A DNA stretch of 64,000 nucleotides, taken from Mycobacterium sp. 1100029.7. GTDB taxonomy: Bacteria > Actinomycetota > Actinomycetes > Mycobacteriales > Mycobacteriaceae. The number at the start of each line of letters is the position of its first letter. Position 1 is the first letter of the stretch. The position numbers were made by a program, and so were the translations under genes. This document shows, one piece after another, positions 56,460 through 64,000 of the stretch. The notes under the pieces are model-generated. The model was not told the origin of the DNA and did no database searches. It was given only the letters and a program-made list of their open reading frames with translations. The DNA lies in contig NZ_LZSC01000027.1 of assembly GCF_001665235.1 (NCBI RefSeq), positions 1 to 64,000 on the forward strand, given 5' to 3'.

Positions 56460-59400
56460 ATGGCGTTTGTCGGACGCAGTGACGTAAAGGATCCCGGCGC
56501 CCAGCAAGACCAGTGGGAGCGGTTGGCCCGTCGCCGCGAGCGGCTCTACGCCGAGGATGCGCAATTCTGCGCCGCCAAGCCCGACGAGCAGATCGCCGCC
56601 GCCGCAAGGCAACCCGGGCTGCGAATCGCCGAGGTGATGTCGACGGTGTTGCAGGGCTATGCCGATCGGCCGGCGCTCGGACAGCGAGTCCGCGAGGTGG
56701 TGACCGATTCCGTCACCGGCCGCTCGACGGTGAACTTCCTGCCGCGGTTCGAGACCATCAGTTACGCGGATCTGTGGGCCCGGGTGCGCGCGCTGGCCGG
56801 TGCCTGGCACCACCATGACCAGTACCCGCTGCGCACCGGGGACTTCGTGTGCGTGCTGGGATTCGCCAGCATCGATTACACCGCCATCGAATGCGCCTGT
56901 ATTCACTTGGGCGCGGTGGTGGTGCCACTGCAGACCAGTGCGCCGGCCACTCAGCACGCACCCATCCTCGCCGAGACTCAACCGCGCATCTTCGCGGTCG
57001 GGATCGACAGCCTGGAAATCGCGGTCGAGGCGACGCTCACCGGCACCGCGCCCCAGCGGCTCATCGTCTTCGACTATGAATCCCGCGACGACGACCAGCG
57101 CGCCAGTTATGAAGCGGCGAGCGCACGGCTCGCGGCGGCGGGCAGCAGTTTGGTCATCGAGACCATCGATGATGTTGTCGCACAGGGTGCGTCACTGCCG
57201 GCCCCACCGTTGCACGTCGCATCCGGTGACGAAGACCCATTGGCCTGGGTGTTCTACACCTCGGGCAGTACCGGCACGCCCAAGGGCGCGATGTTCACCG
57301 AAAGCCTGTGTATCGGCACCTGGCTCGCGCAATCCGATCAGCCCGTCGTCACGCTGAGCTACATGCCGATGAGTCACCTGATCGGTTACGGCTACGTGAT
57401 CTTGACCCTGGCCAATGGCGGCACGAGTTATTTCGCCGCCAAGAGCGACCTGTCGACGCTGTTCGACGACCTGGCCATGGTGCGACCGACTTCGATGAGC
57501 CTGGTCCCGCGGGTCTGCGAGATGTTCTATCACCACTATCAGCGGGAGTTGGACCGGCGCACGCTGACCGGGGCGGAGACCGACGAGGCGGCCGCCGACC
57601 TCACCACCGCCATCCGCGAGCAGATCCTGGGCGGCCGTGTGCTGGCTGTCGGTTGCGGGTCGGCCGCGCTGTCCCCGGAGATCAAGGAGTTCATGGAGGA
57701 GGTGCTCGACCAGCACCTGCTGATCGGCTACTCGTCCACCGAAATCGCGGGCGGGATGATCGTGGCCGACGAGCATGTGCTGCGGCCGCCGGTGATCGAC
57801 TACAAGCTTCTCGACGTTCCAGAACTGGGTTACTTCAACACCGATAAGCCTTATCCGCGTGGCGAATTAGCGGTGAAGTCGGCCCGCTTCATGGCGGGTT
57901 ATTACAACCGTCCGGATTTGACGGCCACCATGTTCGACGAGGATGGCTACTACAAGACCGGCGACATCATGGCCGAAGTCGGCCCGGACCGATTGCGCTA
58001 CGTCGACCGCCGCAACAACGTGATCAAACTCGCCCAAGGAGAGTTCGTCGCCGTTTCCCGACTGGAGGCGTTGTACTCGACGAGCCCGCTGATTCACCAG
58101 ATCTACATCTACGGCAACAGCGAACGGTCATTTTTGCTCGCGGTGGTCGTGCCCACCGAAAACGGTGTGGGCACGTCGATGATCGCCGAATCGCTGCGCA
58201 ACATCGCCCGCGAGAACCAACTCAACGGTTACGAGATCCCCCGCGACTTCCTGATCGAGACACAGCCGTTCAGCCTGGCCAACGGGCTGTTGTCCGGTGT
58301 CGGAAAGTTCTTGCGGCCCAAACTCAAAGCTCGCTACGGCGAGCGTCTCGAGCAGCTTTATGCGGCAATGGCCGACGACCAGCTCCAGCAGCTACGGGCG
58401 CTGCGCACCGGCGGCCCCGACCAGCCGGTGCTGGCGACAGTCAGCAAGGCCGTGCAGGCGACCTTGGGTGTGCCGGCCGCCGACGTGTCACCCGAGGCCA
58501 GGTTCATCGACCTGGGCGGGGATTCGCTGTCGGCGCTGACCTTTTCGACGCTGCTGGCCGACATCTACGGCGTCGAGGTTCCGGTGGGCGTGGTCATCGA
58601 CCCGACCGGTGATCTGCTGCGCATCGCCGATCACATTGAGCGTCACCGGAACTCCGATACGCCTCGGCCCGGCTTCGGGACCGTACACGACCCGGCAAAC
58701 CACGAGGTGCTGGCCGCCGACCTGCGCCTGGACAAGTTCATCGACGACGGCATCCTCAAAGCCGCGATGCTGCTGCCCGCCCCCACCGCCGAGATTCGCA
58801 CCGTCCTCCTCACCGGTGCCACCGGATTCTTGGGACGGTTCCTCGGCTTGGAATGGCTGCAGCGCCTCGCCGACGCGGGCGGCACCCTGGTGTGCGTCAC
58901 CCGCGGCGCCGATGCCGCCCACGCGCGGCAGCGCATCGAAGCGGCGTTGGCCTCAGACGTCACGCTGCTCGACCGCTTCCGTGCCCTGGCCGACGGCCAC
59001 CTCGAGGTGCTCGCCGGTGACATCGGCGAGCCCGATTTCGGTCTCGACGAGGCGACGTGGCAGCGGCTGACCCAAACTGTCGACCTCGTCGTGCACCCGG
59101 CGGCTCACGTCAACCACGTGTTGCCCTACCGGCAGTTGTTCGGTCCCAACGTCGTCGGCACCGCCGAGGTCATCCGGCTGGCTATCACCGCGCGGCTCAA
59201 GCCGATTCACTACGTCTCCACGCTGGGTGTCAGTGCCGTCGCTCATCGGCTGGTGGACGAGGACACCGACATCCGCCGTTCGGTACCCGCGTGTGTCCTC
59301 GGCGACGGTTACGCCAACGGCTACGGGATCAGCAAGTGGGCCGGCGAGGTGTTGATGCGCGAGGCGCATGACGTCTGCGGGGTGCCGGTGGCGGTGTTCC

Positions 59401-59963
59401 GGCCGGGCATGATCCTCGCCGACAGCCGCTACGCCGGACAGCTCAACGTGCCCGACATCTTCACGCGGCTGCTGTTCAGCCTGGTGGCCACCGGCGTCGC
59501 GCCACGCTCGTTCTACCATCCCGGCGACGCCCCGCCGCATTACGAGGGCTTGCCGGTGGACTTCCTCGCCGAAGCGATCGCGGCGATCGGCCCACGACAC
59601 GGCAACACGTTTGACACCTACAACACCACCAACCCGCACGACGACGGCATCTCGATGGACACCTTCGTCGACTGGATCATCGCCGCCGGTTATCCGATCG
59701 ACAAGATCGACGACTACCAGGCCTGGCTGAGCCGGTTCGAGACGGCGCTGGGCGCATTGCCCGAAAAGCAGCGCGCTCAATCAGTCCTGGCGGTCCTGGA
59801 CATCTACCGTGAACCCATGCTCGGCATTGCCGGCTCTCCGGTACCCGGTTCGCGTTTCCAGTCTGCCGTCGAACACGCGGATCGGGTCATCCCGCATGTC
59901 TCGCAGCAATTGATCGAAAAGTACCTCGCCGACCTGGAACGGATTGGTGTACTCAGCAGGTGA
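56460..59963 (+). CDS. car: Carboxylic acid reductase (A-PCP-R, FadD9-like)
   Basis: A 1167-residue three-domain enzyme. The adenylation domain has YTSGSTGTPKG (266-276). The carrier domain has LGGDSLSAL with Ser689 as the phosphopantetheine attachment site. The reductase domain has the Rossmann GATGFLG (786-792) and Tyr955/Lys959 in GYGISK. It reduces carboxylic acids to aldehydes with ATP and NADPH after activation by a phosphopantetheinyl transferase. Length and order match FadD9 of M. tuberculosis (about 1168 residues) and the Nocardia Car enzyme. The gene lies 28 bases after the SDR. Confidence 0.96.
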   Translation: MAFVGRSDVKDPGAQQDQWERLARRRERLYAEDAQFCAAKPDEQIAAAARQPGLRIAEVMSTVLQGYADRPALGQRVREVVTDSVTGRSTVNFLPRFETISYADLWARVRALAGAWHHHDQYPLRTGDFVCVLGFASIDYTAIECACIHLGAVVVPLQTSAPATQHAPILAETQPRIFAVGIDSLEIAVEATLTGTAPQRLIVFDYESRDDDQRASYEAASARLAAAGSSLVIETIDDVVAQGASLPAPPLHVASGDEDPLAWVFYTSGSTGTPKGAMFTESLCIGTWLAQSDQPVVTLSYMPMSHLIGYGYVILTLANGGTSYFAAKSDLSTLFDDLAMVRPTSMSLVPRVCEMFYHHYQRELDRRTLTGAETDEAAADLTTAIREQILGGRVLAVGCGSAALSPEIKEFMEEVLDQHLLIGYSSTEIAGGMIVADEHVLRPPVIDYKLLDVPELGYFNTDKPYPRGELAVKSARFMAGYYNRPDLTATMFDEDGYYKTGDIMAEVGPDRLRYVDRRNNVIKLAQGEFVAVSRLEALYSTSPLIHQIYIYGNSERSFLLAVVVPTENGVGTSMIAESLRNIARENQLNGYEIPRDFLIETQPFSLANGLLSGVGKFLRPKLKARYGERLEQLYAAMADDQLQQLRALRTGGPDQPVLATVSKAVQATLGVPAADVSPEARFIDLGGDSLSALTFSTLLADIYGVEVPVGVVIDPTGDLLRIADHIERHRNSDTPRPGFGTVHDPANHEVLAADLRLDKFIDDGILKAAMLLPAPTAEIRTVLLTGATGFLGRFLGLEWLQRLADAGGTLVCVTRGADAAHARQRIEAALASDVTLLDRFRALADGHLEVLAGDIGEPDFGLDEATWQRLTQTVDLVVHPAAHVNHVLPYRQLFGPNVVGTAEVIRLAITARLKPIHYVSTLGVSAVAHRLVDEDTDIRRSVPACVLGDGYANGYGISKWAGEVLMREAHDVCGVPVAVFRPGMILADSRYAGQLNVPDIFTRLLFSLVATGVAPRSFYHPGDAPPHYEGLPVDFLAEAIAAIGPRHGNTFDTYNTTNPHDDGISMDTFVDWIIAAGYPIDKIDDYQAWLSRFETALGALPEKQRAQSVLAVLDIYREPMLGIAGSPVPGSRFQSAVEHADRVIPHVSQQLIEKYLADLERIGVLSR

Positions 59964-59979
59964 TCGCAACGAAGGGACG

Positions 59980-61155
59980 ATGATGTCCAGCCCAGCCCAC
60001 ACCCTGTACCCCGACGGCATGATCGGTGCCCCCAAGAACCGCCGCGGGCACGCCGCGGAATTCAGCACCGGCCTCCCGCCGGGCACCGAGGTGTTCTCCG
60101 CCGACAACCACATCTCGGTCGCCGACGACATCTTCTACGAGCGCTTCCCCGCCGAGCTCAAAGATCAGGCGCCGCGGATCTGGTACGAGGACGGCGCTTA
60201 TCTGCTTGGCTCGCCTGGGAATTCGATGGTGGTCGGTGATTTCAGTGCGGTACTCATGCAATACGACGACCTCGCCGGGGCCGCCACCAATAACGTGGAC
60301 GCCCGAGTTCGTGAACTCGCCGAGGACGGTGTCGACAAGGAACTGGCCTTTCCCAACGCCGTGCTGGCGCTGTTTCACCACCCCGACCACGCCATTCGCG
60401 AGCGGATCTTCCGCGTCTACAACGAACACATCGCTGAGGTGCAGGCAAGTTCGAAGGGGCACTGCTACGGCGTGGGCCTGATCAACTGGTGGGACCCGCG
60501 GGGCGCCCGTCGCACGCTGACCGAGCTGAAGTCGCTGGGGCTCAAGACGTTTCTGATGCCGATCAGCCCCGGCAACGACGAGAACGGTCAGCCCATCGAC
60601 TATTCCAGCACAGTGATGAGCGCGGTCTGGGACGAGATCGAAGAATCAGGCCTGCCGATCACCCACCACATCGGCGAGAGCCAGCCGAAATTCCCCAGTG
60701 AGGTCAACAGCGTCGCGGTGGCCATGATGGTCAACATCGACTCGTTCCGGGAGATGTTCTCCAAGTATGTCTTCGGCGGCATCCTCGACCGGCACCGGCG
60801 GCTACGGATCGGTTGGTTCGAAGGCGGAATAGCTTGGGTGCCAACGGCATTGCAGGATGCGGAGCACGTGCTGGCCTCCTACCGGCACATGCTGGCCCAC
60901 CAGCCCGAGCATGACATCCGCTACTACTGGGACAGCCATATGTGCGCCTCGTTCATGGTCGACGGACTCGGTCTGAAGCAGATCGACGAGATCGGTATCG
61001 ACAAGGTGATGTGGTCATCGGATTACCCGCACAACGAAAGCACGTTCGGGTACTCGGAGCGGTCGCTGGCCGCGGTGGTCGAGGCCGTCGGCCCCGAGGA
61101 CGCCGTGCGGGTGGTCGGCGGCAATATCAAGGCATTTTTGGGAATCGGCGCATGA
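59980..61155 (+). CDS. Amidohydrolase-2 family TIM-barrel metal hydrolase
   Basis: A 391-residue protein of the amidohydrolase-2/ACMSD-like superfamily. Metal-site features include SADNHISVAD near residue 40, THHIGE (about residue 227) and the C-terminal WSSDYPHNES (about 348-357), where Asp is the usual catalytic base. The N-terminal HxH is replaced by a DNH motif, as in many mycobacterial members. ATG 59980 follows GAAGGGA. It overlaps the next M24 gene by 4 bases. Reaction unknown; decarboxylation or hydrolysis of a C-C or C-N bond is typical. Confidence 0.87.
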   Translation: MMSSPAHTLYPDGMIGAPKNRRGHAAEFSTGLPPGTEVFSADNHISVADDIFYERFPAELKDQAPRIWYEDGAYLLGSPGNSMVVGDFSAVLMQYDDLAGAATNNVDARVRELAEDGVDKELAFPNAVLALFHHPDHAIRERIFRVYNEHIAEVQASSKGHCYGVGLINWWDPRGARRTLTELKSLGLKTFLMPISPGNDENGQPIDYSSTVMSAVWDEIEESGLPITHHIGESQPKFPSEVNSVAVAMMVNIDSFREMFSKYVFGGILDRHRRLRIGWFEGGIAWVPTALQDAEHVLASYRHMLAHQPEHDIRYYWDSHMCASFMVDGLGLKQIDEIGIDKVMWSSDYPHNESTFGYSERSLAAVVEAVGPEDAVRVVGGNIKAFLGIGA

Positions 61156-62387
61156 CGAACACATTGGCGGCGCGCCGGTGCGCCTTGGACGCACCCGACG
61201 AGCCGGATTTCGCACGTATGCGCACCGAGGTCGGGGCCCGGCTGCGCACCGCGATGGCCGACCACGGCGTCGACGCGCTGATCCTGCTGATGAACGGCTA
61301 CGTCGGCTACGCGACGGGGGCCAGTTGGCCGCTGCTGGACGCCGGCCTTTCACATGTCGAGCGTCCCGTTGCGGTGGTGCTTGCCGGTGATGTGCATCCG
61401 CACCTGTTCATGCCGTTCCGCAGTGGCGCGTCTGCGGAATATCCGGTGCCCGACGATCATCTGCATGGCCCCGCCTACCTCGAATTCGACCACGGCGTAG
61501 ACGCTTTCGCGCAACAGCTGGCCGGGCTCGTCCCGCCGGGCGCCAGCATCGCCGTCGACGAGCTCACCGGCGCGATGCAGCGGGCGGGTCGCAAACTTTT
61601 CCCGGCGGGACCGCCCACGGATGCCGCGATCGTCCTGGGTGCCGCACAACTGGTCAAGACGCGTGACGAGCTGTCGTGTCTTCGCCGGGCCGCCCGCATC
61701 ACCGAAGAAGCCATCGTCGATGTGCAGAAGGCGCTCCAGCCCGGCGTGCGACAGATCGATTTGTCGGCAACATTCGTGCGCCGGGCGTTCGAACTCGGCG
61801 CGACCACCAACATGCTGGAAGCGATCTGGCAGGTGATGCCGAGTTCGCGGGCAGAAGGGGTCTGGACCACGCACGGTGATCTCGCGCTGCCGCTGCTGCC
61901 GACCGACCGCGAACTGTCCGCCGGAGATGTGCTCTGGACCGACATCAGCATCACCTACCACGGATACTGCTCGGACTTCGGCCGAACCTGGGTCGTCGGC
62001 GAGCAGCCGACCAGCAAGCAGCAGGACCAATTCCGGCAGTGGCGCACCGTCCTGGATGCCGTGCTCGCGGTAACCAAAGCCGGTGTGACATCAGGTGATT
62101 TGGCGCGGACGGCGATCGCGGCCAACGGTGGCCGTAAGCCCTGGTTGCCGCATTTCTATCTCGGCCATGGCATCGGTACCTACCCGGCCGAAGCACCGAT
62201 GATCGGCACGGATCTCGGCGAGGAGTTCGACGACAACTTCGTCTTCCCGCCCGGCATGGTTCTGGTTCTGGAACCGGTGATGTGGGAGGACGGCACCGGA
62301 GGCTATCGCAGTGAGGAGATCGTGGTGATCACCGAAGACGGCTACGCGCCGATTACCGACTACCCGTACACGCCTTATGGCGACTGA
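61152..62387 (+). CDS. M24 family metallopeptidase-fold enzyme (Xaa-Pro peptidase/creatinase type)
   Basis: A 411-residue M24-fold protein with an N-terminal creatinase-like domain (about 20-175) and a pita-bread catalytic domain. All five metal ligands appear conserved: Asp264, Asp275, His339, Glu374 and Glu388 (Glu389 is adjacent). Such enzymes are dinuclear peptidases (prolidase, Xaa-Pro aminopeptidase) or metal-free C-N hydrolases such as creatinase. ATG 61152 overlaps the amidohydrolase stop (ATGA). It is translationally coupled to a degenerate M24 partner. Confidence 0.88.
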   Translation: MTNTLAARRCALDAPDEPDFARMRTEVGARLRTAMADHGVDALILLMNGYVGYATGASWPLLDAGLSHVERPVAVVLAGDVHPHLFMPFRSGASAEYPVPDDHLHGPAYLEFDHGVDAFAQQLAGLVPPGASIAVDELTGAMQRAGRKLFPAGPPTDAAIVLGAAQLVKTRDELSCLRRAARITEEAIVDVQKALQPGVRQIDLSATFVRRAFELGATTNMLEAIWQVMPSSRAEGVWTTHGDLALPLLPTDRELSAGDVLWTDISITYHGYCSDFGRTWVVGEQPTSKQQDQFRQWRTVLDAVLAVTKAGVTSGDLARTAIAANGGRKPWLPHFYLGHGIGTYPAEAPMIGTDLGEEFDDNFVFPPGMVLVLEPVMWEDGTGGYRSEEIVVITEDGYAPITDYPYTPYGD

Positions 62388-63501
62388 GATTCTGCCCGAC
62401 GCCGGGGCACTGCGCACCGGGCGCCGGGAGCGGGCGCTAGCCCAGATGGACGAGCACGGTCTCGACATCCTGGTGCTCGGCCGGCAGGCCAACATCCGCT
62501 ACGTCACCGGCGCACCGCAGCTGTGGATCGCCGGGACCCGCCCGTTCGGTCCGATGTGTGTGTTGGTGCGCGCCAGCGGGGACATCTACCTCAACAGCAC
62601 CGATGACGAAGGAGTGCCGGACGAGATCGACCACGATCACCTCTACGGGCTGGCCTGGAATCCGGTGACACTGATCGATGTGCTCAAGAAGGTGAACGGT
62701 GCCGAGGCCGCCCGGCGAGTCGGAACCGATTCCCTCACACCGACTTTCGCTGCCCTGCTGCCTGAAGCGTTCCCCAACGCCGAACTCGTCGATGCCGAGC
62801 CGGCGCTGCGCGCGGCCCGGCGCGTCAAGACCGACGACGAAATCGCGGCAATGGATGGCGCGCTTCGGATCGCCGAACACGGACTGGCCACCGCGGTCCG
62901 CGAACTGGCCCCGGGGGTATCGGAGCGGACGTTGGCCGGGGTGATGATGGAGGCCATGGCCGCGGGCGGGGTCAGCACTCCGGCCACCCAGGACGCCGCG
63001 TGGGTGACGTCACGAGAACAACCCTGGCGCCGCGGGGAGGCCGAGGCCCGACCGGGCGACCTCGTCGCCTTTGCCGCCGGAGCCTTGGCTCATGGTTATG
63101 TCGCCGAGGTGGGCCGAACCTGGCAGGTCGGTGCCGAGGTCAGCGACGAGGCCCGCGAGCTGTTCGCGCGGTCGAACACGTTGTACGACAGGATGCTTGC
63201 CGCGTGCCGGCCGGGTGCGCCCACCAGCGAACTGCTCGCCGCGTACGGCGCGGCTGGTGAACCCGTGCCCCCGATGCCGGTTGCGCATGGACTGGGGCTG
63301 GGATTCGACCCGCCGGTGGTGTCCGAATCATTGTTGGCCGCAGGCGAACACGACCAGCTCGAGCCCGGAATGGTGTTGGCGGTCACCGGCTACGTCTGGC
63401 AGCAAGGTGTCGGCGCGGTGTTCCGCCGGGACACGGTCCACATCACCGCTGCTGGCGTCGACGTCCTCACCGACAGCCCGTCCTGGATCGACGCGCGCTA
63501 G
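62377..63501 (+). CDS. M24-fold protein with degenerate metal site
   Basis: A 374-residue relative of the preceding gene, overlapping it by 11 bases. It keeps the fold signatures (ALAHGYVAEVGRTW, AHGLGLGFDPP, EPGMVLAV) but has lost most ligands. By alignment Asp264 is Ala233, Asp275 is Glu244, Glu374 is Thr337 and Glu388 is Arg351; only His304 remains. It is therefore unlikely to be a metallopeptidase and may be a metal-free creatinase-type hydrolase, or a non-catalytic partner of the upstream enzyme. Confidence 0.86.
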   Translation: MATEILPDAGALRTGRRERALAQMDEHGLDILVLGRQANIRYVTGAPQLWIAGTRPFGPMCVLVRASGDIYLNSTDDEGVPDEIDHDHLYGLAWNPVTLIDVLKKVNGAEAARRVGTDSLTPTFAALLPEAFPNAELVDAEPALRAARRVKTDDEIAAMDGALRIAEHGLATAVRELAPGVSERTLAGVMMEAMAAGGVSTPATQDAAWVTSREQPWRRGEAEARPGDLVAFAAGALAHGYVAEVGRTWQVGAEVSDEARELFARSNTLYDRMLAACRPGAPTSELLAAYGAAGEPVPPMPVAHGLGLGFDPPVVSESLLAAGEHDQLEPGMVLAVTGYVWQQGVGAVFRRDTVHITAAGVDVLTDSPSWIDAR

Positions 63502-63539
63502 GCGGTACGGCTCGGCGCGCGTGTTAGGGTCACCGGGAC

Positions 63540-63663
63540 AGCGTCTAGGGTTCCGGCGTATCAGCGTGTCTGGTCCGAGCGACGCCACCGCATCCCTCCG
63601 CGGGGATGCGGTCATCTGAACGGATAAAAGCCTGGAGGATCTCCGACGGCGCGCCCCGCGCCG
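63540..63663 (+). promoter_or_regulatory. ykkC-class riboswitch (guanidine-I-like) leader
   Basis: Three conserved blocks of the ykkC aptamer occur in order: CTAGGGTTCCGG (63545-63556), CTGGTCCGAG (63570-63579) and GGATAAAAGCCTGGAGG (63622-63638). Between the second and third a variable stem is formed by CCGCATCCC (63588-63596) and GGGATGCGG (63603-63611), a perfect 9-bp helix. An expression platform is visible: CGGCGCG (63647-63653) pairs with CGCGCCG (63657-63663), just before AAGG (63670-63673; ribosome binding site) and ATG 63678. The weak P1 closing pair CGTC (63542-63545)/GACG (63645-63648) overlaps this hairpin, so the two may compete. The usual guanidine-I GAGAG is GAGCG here, which could mark a ppGpp, PRPP or nucleotide-binding variant. 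Confidence 0.8.
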
Positions 63664-63677
63664 CCGAGAAGGTCCTC

Positions 63678-64000
63678 ATGGTCGCGGTCAGTGTCCTGTT
63701 TCTCGTCGCGTTGGCTGCCGGTGCGCTCGGCGGCCTGGTCGGTACCGGCTCATCTCTGGTGTTGTTGCCGGTGCTCGTGGTCGTCTACGGCCCTCGGGTG
63801 GCCGTGCCGGTGATGGCTGTGGCAGCCGTGCTGGCCAACGTCGGGCGAATTGCCGCCTGGCGGCGAGAGATTCACTGGCGAGCCGTGCTGGCTTACGCGG
63901 TACCCGGTGTGCCGGCGGCCGTCCTCGGCGCGCACACGTTGCTGACCATTCCGCAGACCGTCGTGGACAGTGTGCTGGGAGGCTTTTTCCTGGCGATGAT
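63678..64000 (+). CDS. TauE/SafE-family membrane permease (partial)
   Basis: The first 107 residues of a multi-pass membrane protein. MVAVSVLFLVALAAGALGGLVGTGSSLVLLPVLVV is the characteristic GG-rich first helix pair of TauE/SafE (DUF81) proteins. Two more hydrophobic segments follow before the window end. These proteins move small organic anions such as sulfite, taurine or sulfoacetate; substrates vary widely. ATG 63678 has AAGG 4 bases upstream within the riboswitch expression platform, so its translation is probably ligand-controlled. The C-terminus lies beyond 64000. Confidence 0.88.
   Translation, partial: MVAVSVLFLVALAAGALGGLVGTGSSLVLLPVLVVVYGPRVAVPVMAVAAVLANVGRIAAWRREIHWRAVLAYAVPGVPAAVLGAHTLLTIPQTVVDSVLGGFFLAM

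Noticed and set aside
60942-61151. An N-terminal extension of the M24 frame upstream of 61152.
   Set aside because: It overlaps the conserved C-terminus of the amidohydrolase; ATG 61152 is an ATGA-coupled start.

Overview
The window is a high-GC actinobacterial chromosome segment from a nontuberculous Mycobacterium, probably a slow grower. The strongest evidence is the stretch from 1 to about 20.5 kb. In gene content, order and protein length it mirrors M. tuberculosis Rv1773c-Rv1787, in inverted orientation: PPE, ferredoxin (Rv1786), cyp143, eccC5, eccB5, malQ, then cyp144, a TetR regulator, a DAPG-hydrolase-like protein, a berberine-bridge-type flavoprotein and an IclR regulator. Some genes are inserted between malQ and cyp144. 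Homologues were recognised from memory of the families; no search was run.
Layout. (1) 1-8.6 kb: part of the ESX-5 type VII secretion locus. The rest of it (PE/esx/eccD5 side) would lie left of the window. (2) 9-15.7 kb: malQ and small accessory genes (SnoaL-like, UsfY-like, SRPBCC, a lipoprotein, DUF4407). (3) 15.6-20.6 kb: the cyp144/TetR pair and the DAPG-hydrolase/BBE-oxidase pair facing an IclR gene. (4) 21.1-34.1 kb: a large catabolic-looking cluster. It has a CaiB-type CoA transferase, a mycofactocin-type SDR, a 2-oxoacid-dehydrogenase-like E1 alpha/beta pair with a free-standing lipoyl domain, two enoyl-CoA hydratases, an acyl-CoA synthetase, a Rieske oxygenase, a KstD-like flavoprotein and a cobalt-type nitrile hydratase/thiocyanate hydrolase trio. 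(5) 34-41.9 kb: a DEAD-box helicase with a structured leader, then TetR, FadD and D-aminoacylase-type amidohydrolase genes. (6) 41.9-52 kb: envelope and stress functions, including a MacB-type ABC transporter, a tandem YbjQ protein, two methyltransferases, a FAD monooxygenase, a double ABM-domain membrane protein and a SigF/SigB-type sigma factor. (7) 52.3-53.5 kb: a secreted lipoprotein followed by a frameshifted paralogue. (8) 53.5-63.5 kb: a tightly packed operon of TetR, P450, SDR, carboxylic acid reductase, amidohydrolase, M24 peptidase-fold enzyme and a degenerate M24 partner. (9) 63.5-64 kb: a ykkC-class (guanidine-I-like) riboswitch leader preceding a TauE/SafE-type permease cut by the window end.
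How the parts work together. Region 4 reads as a pathway in which an acid is activated to its CoA ester, desaturated or hydroxylated (KstD-like and Rieske enzymes), hydrated, oxidised by the SDR and cleaved by the E1/lipoyl system. The nitrile hydratase trio may feed it. Region 8 reads as oxidation of a substrate to an acid, ATP/NADPH-dependent reduction to an aldehyde, and hydrolysis by metal enzymes. Substrates cannot be read from the sequence. The most notable items are the ykkC riboswitch with a TauE/SafE permease, the E1/lipoyl set without visible E2 or E3, and the active plus metal-site-degenerate M24 gene pair. No tRNA, rRNA, CRISPR array, transposase or phage gene was seen.
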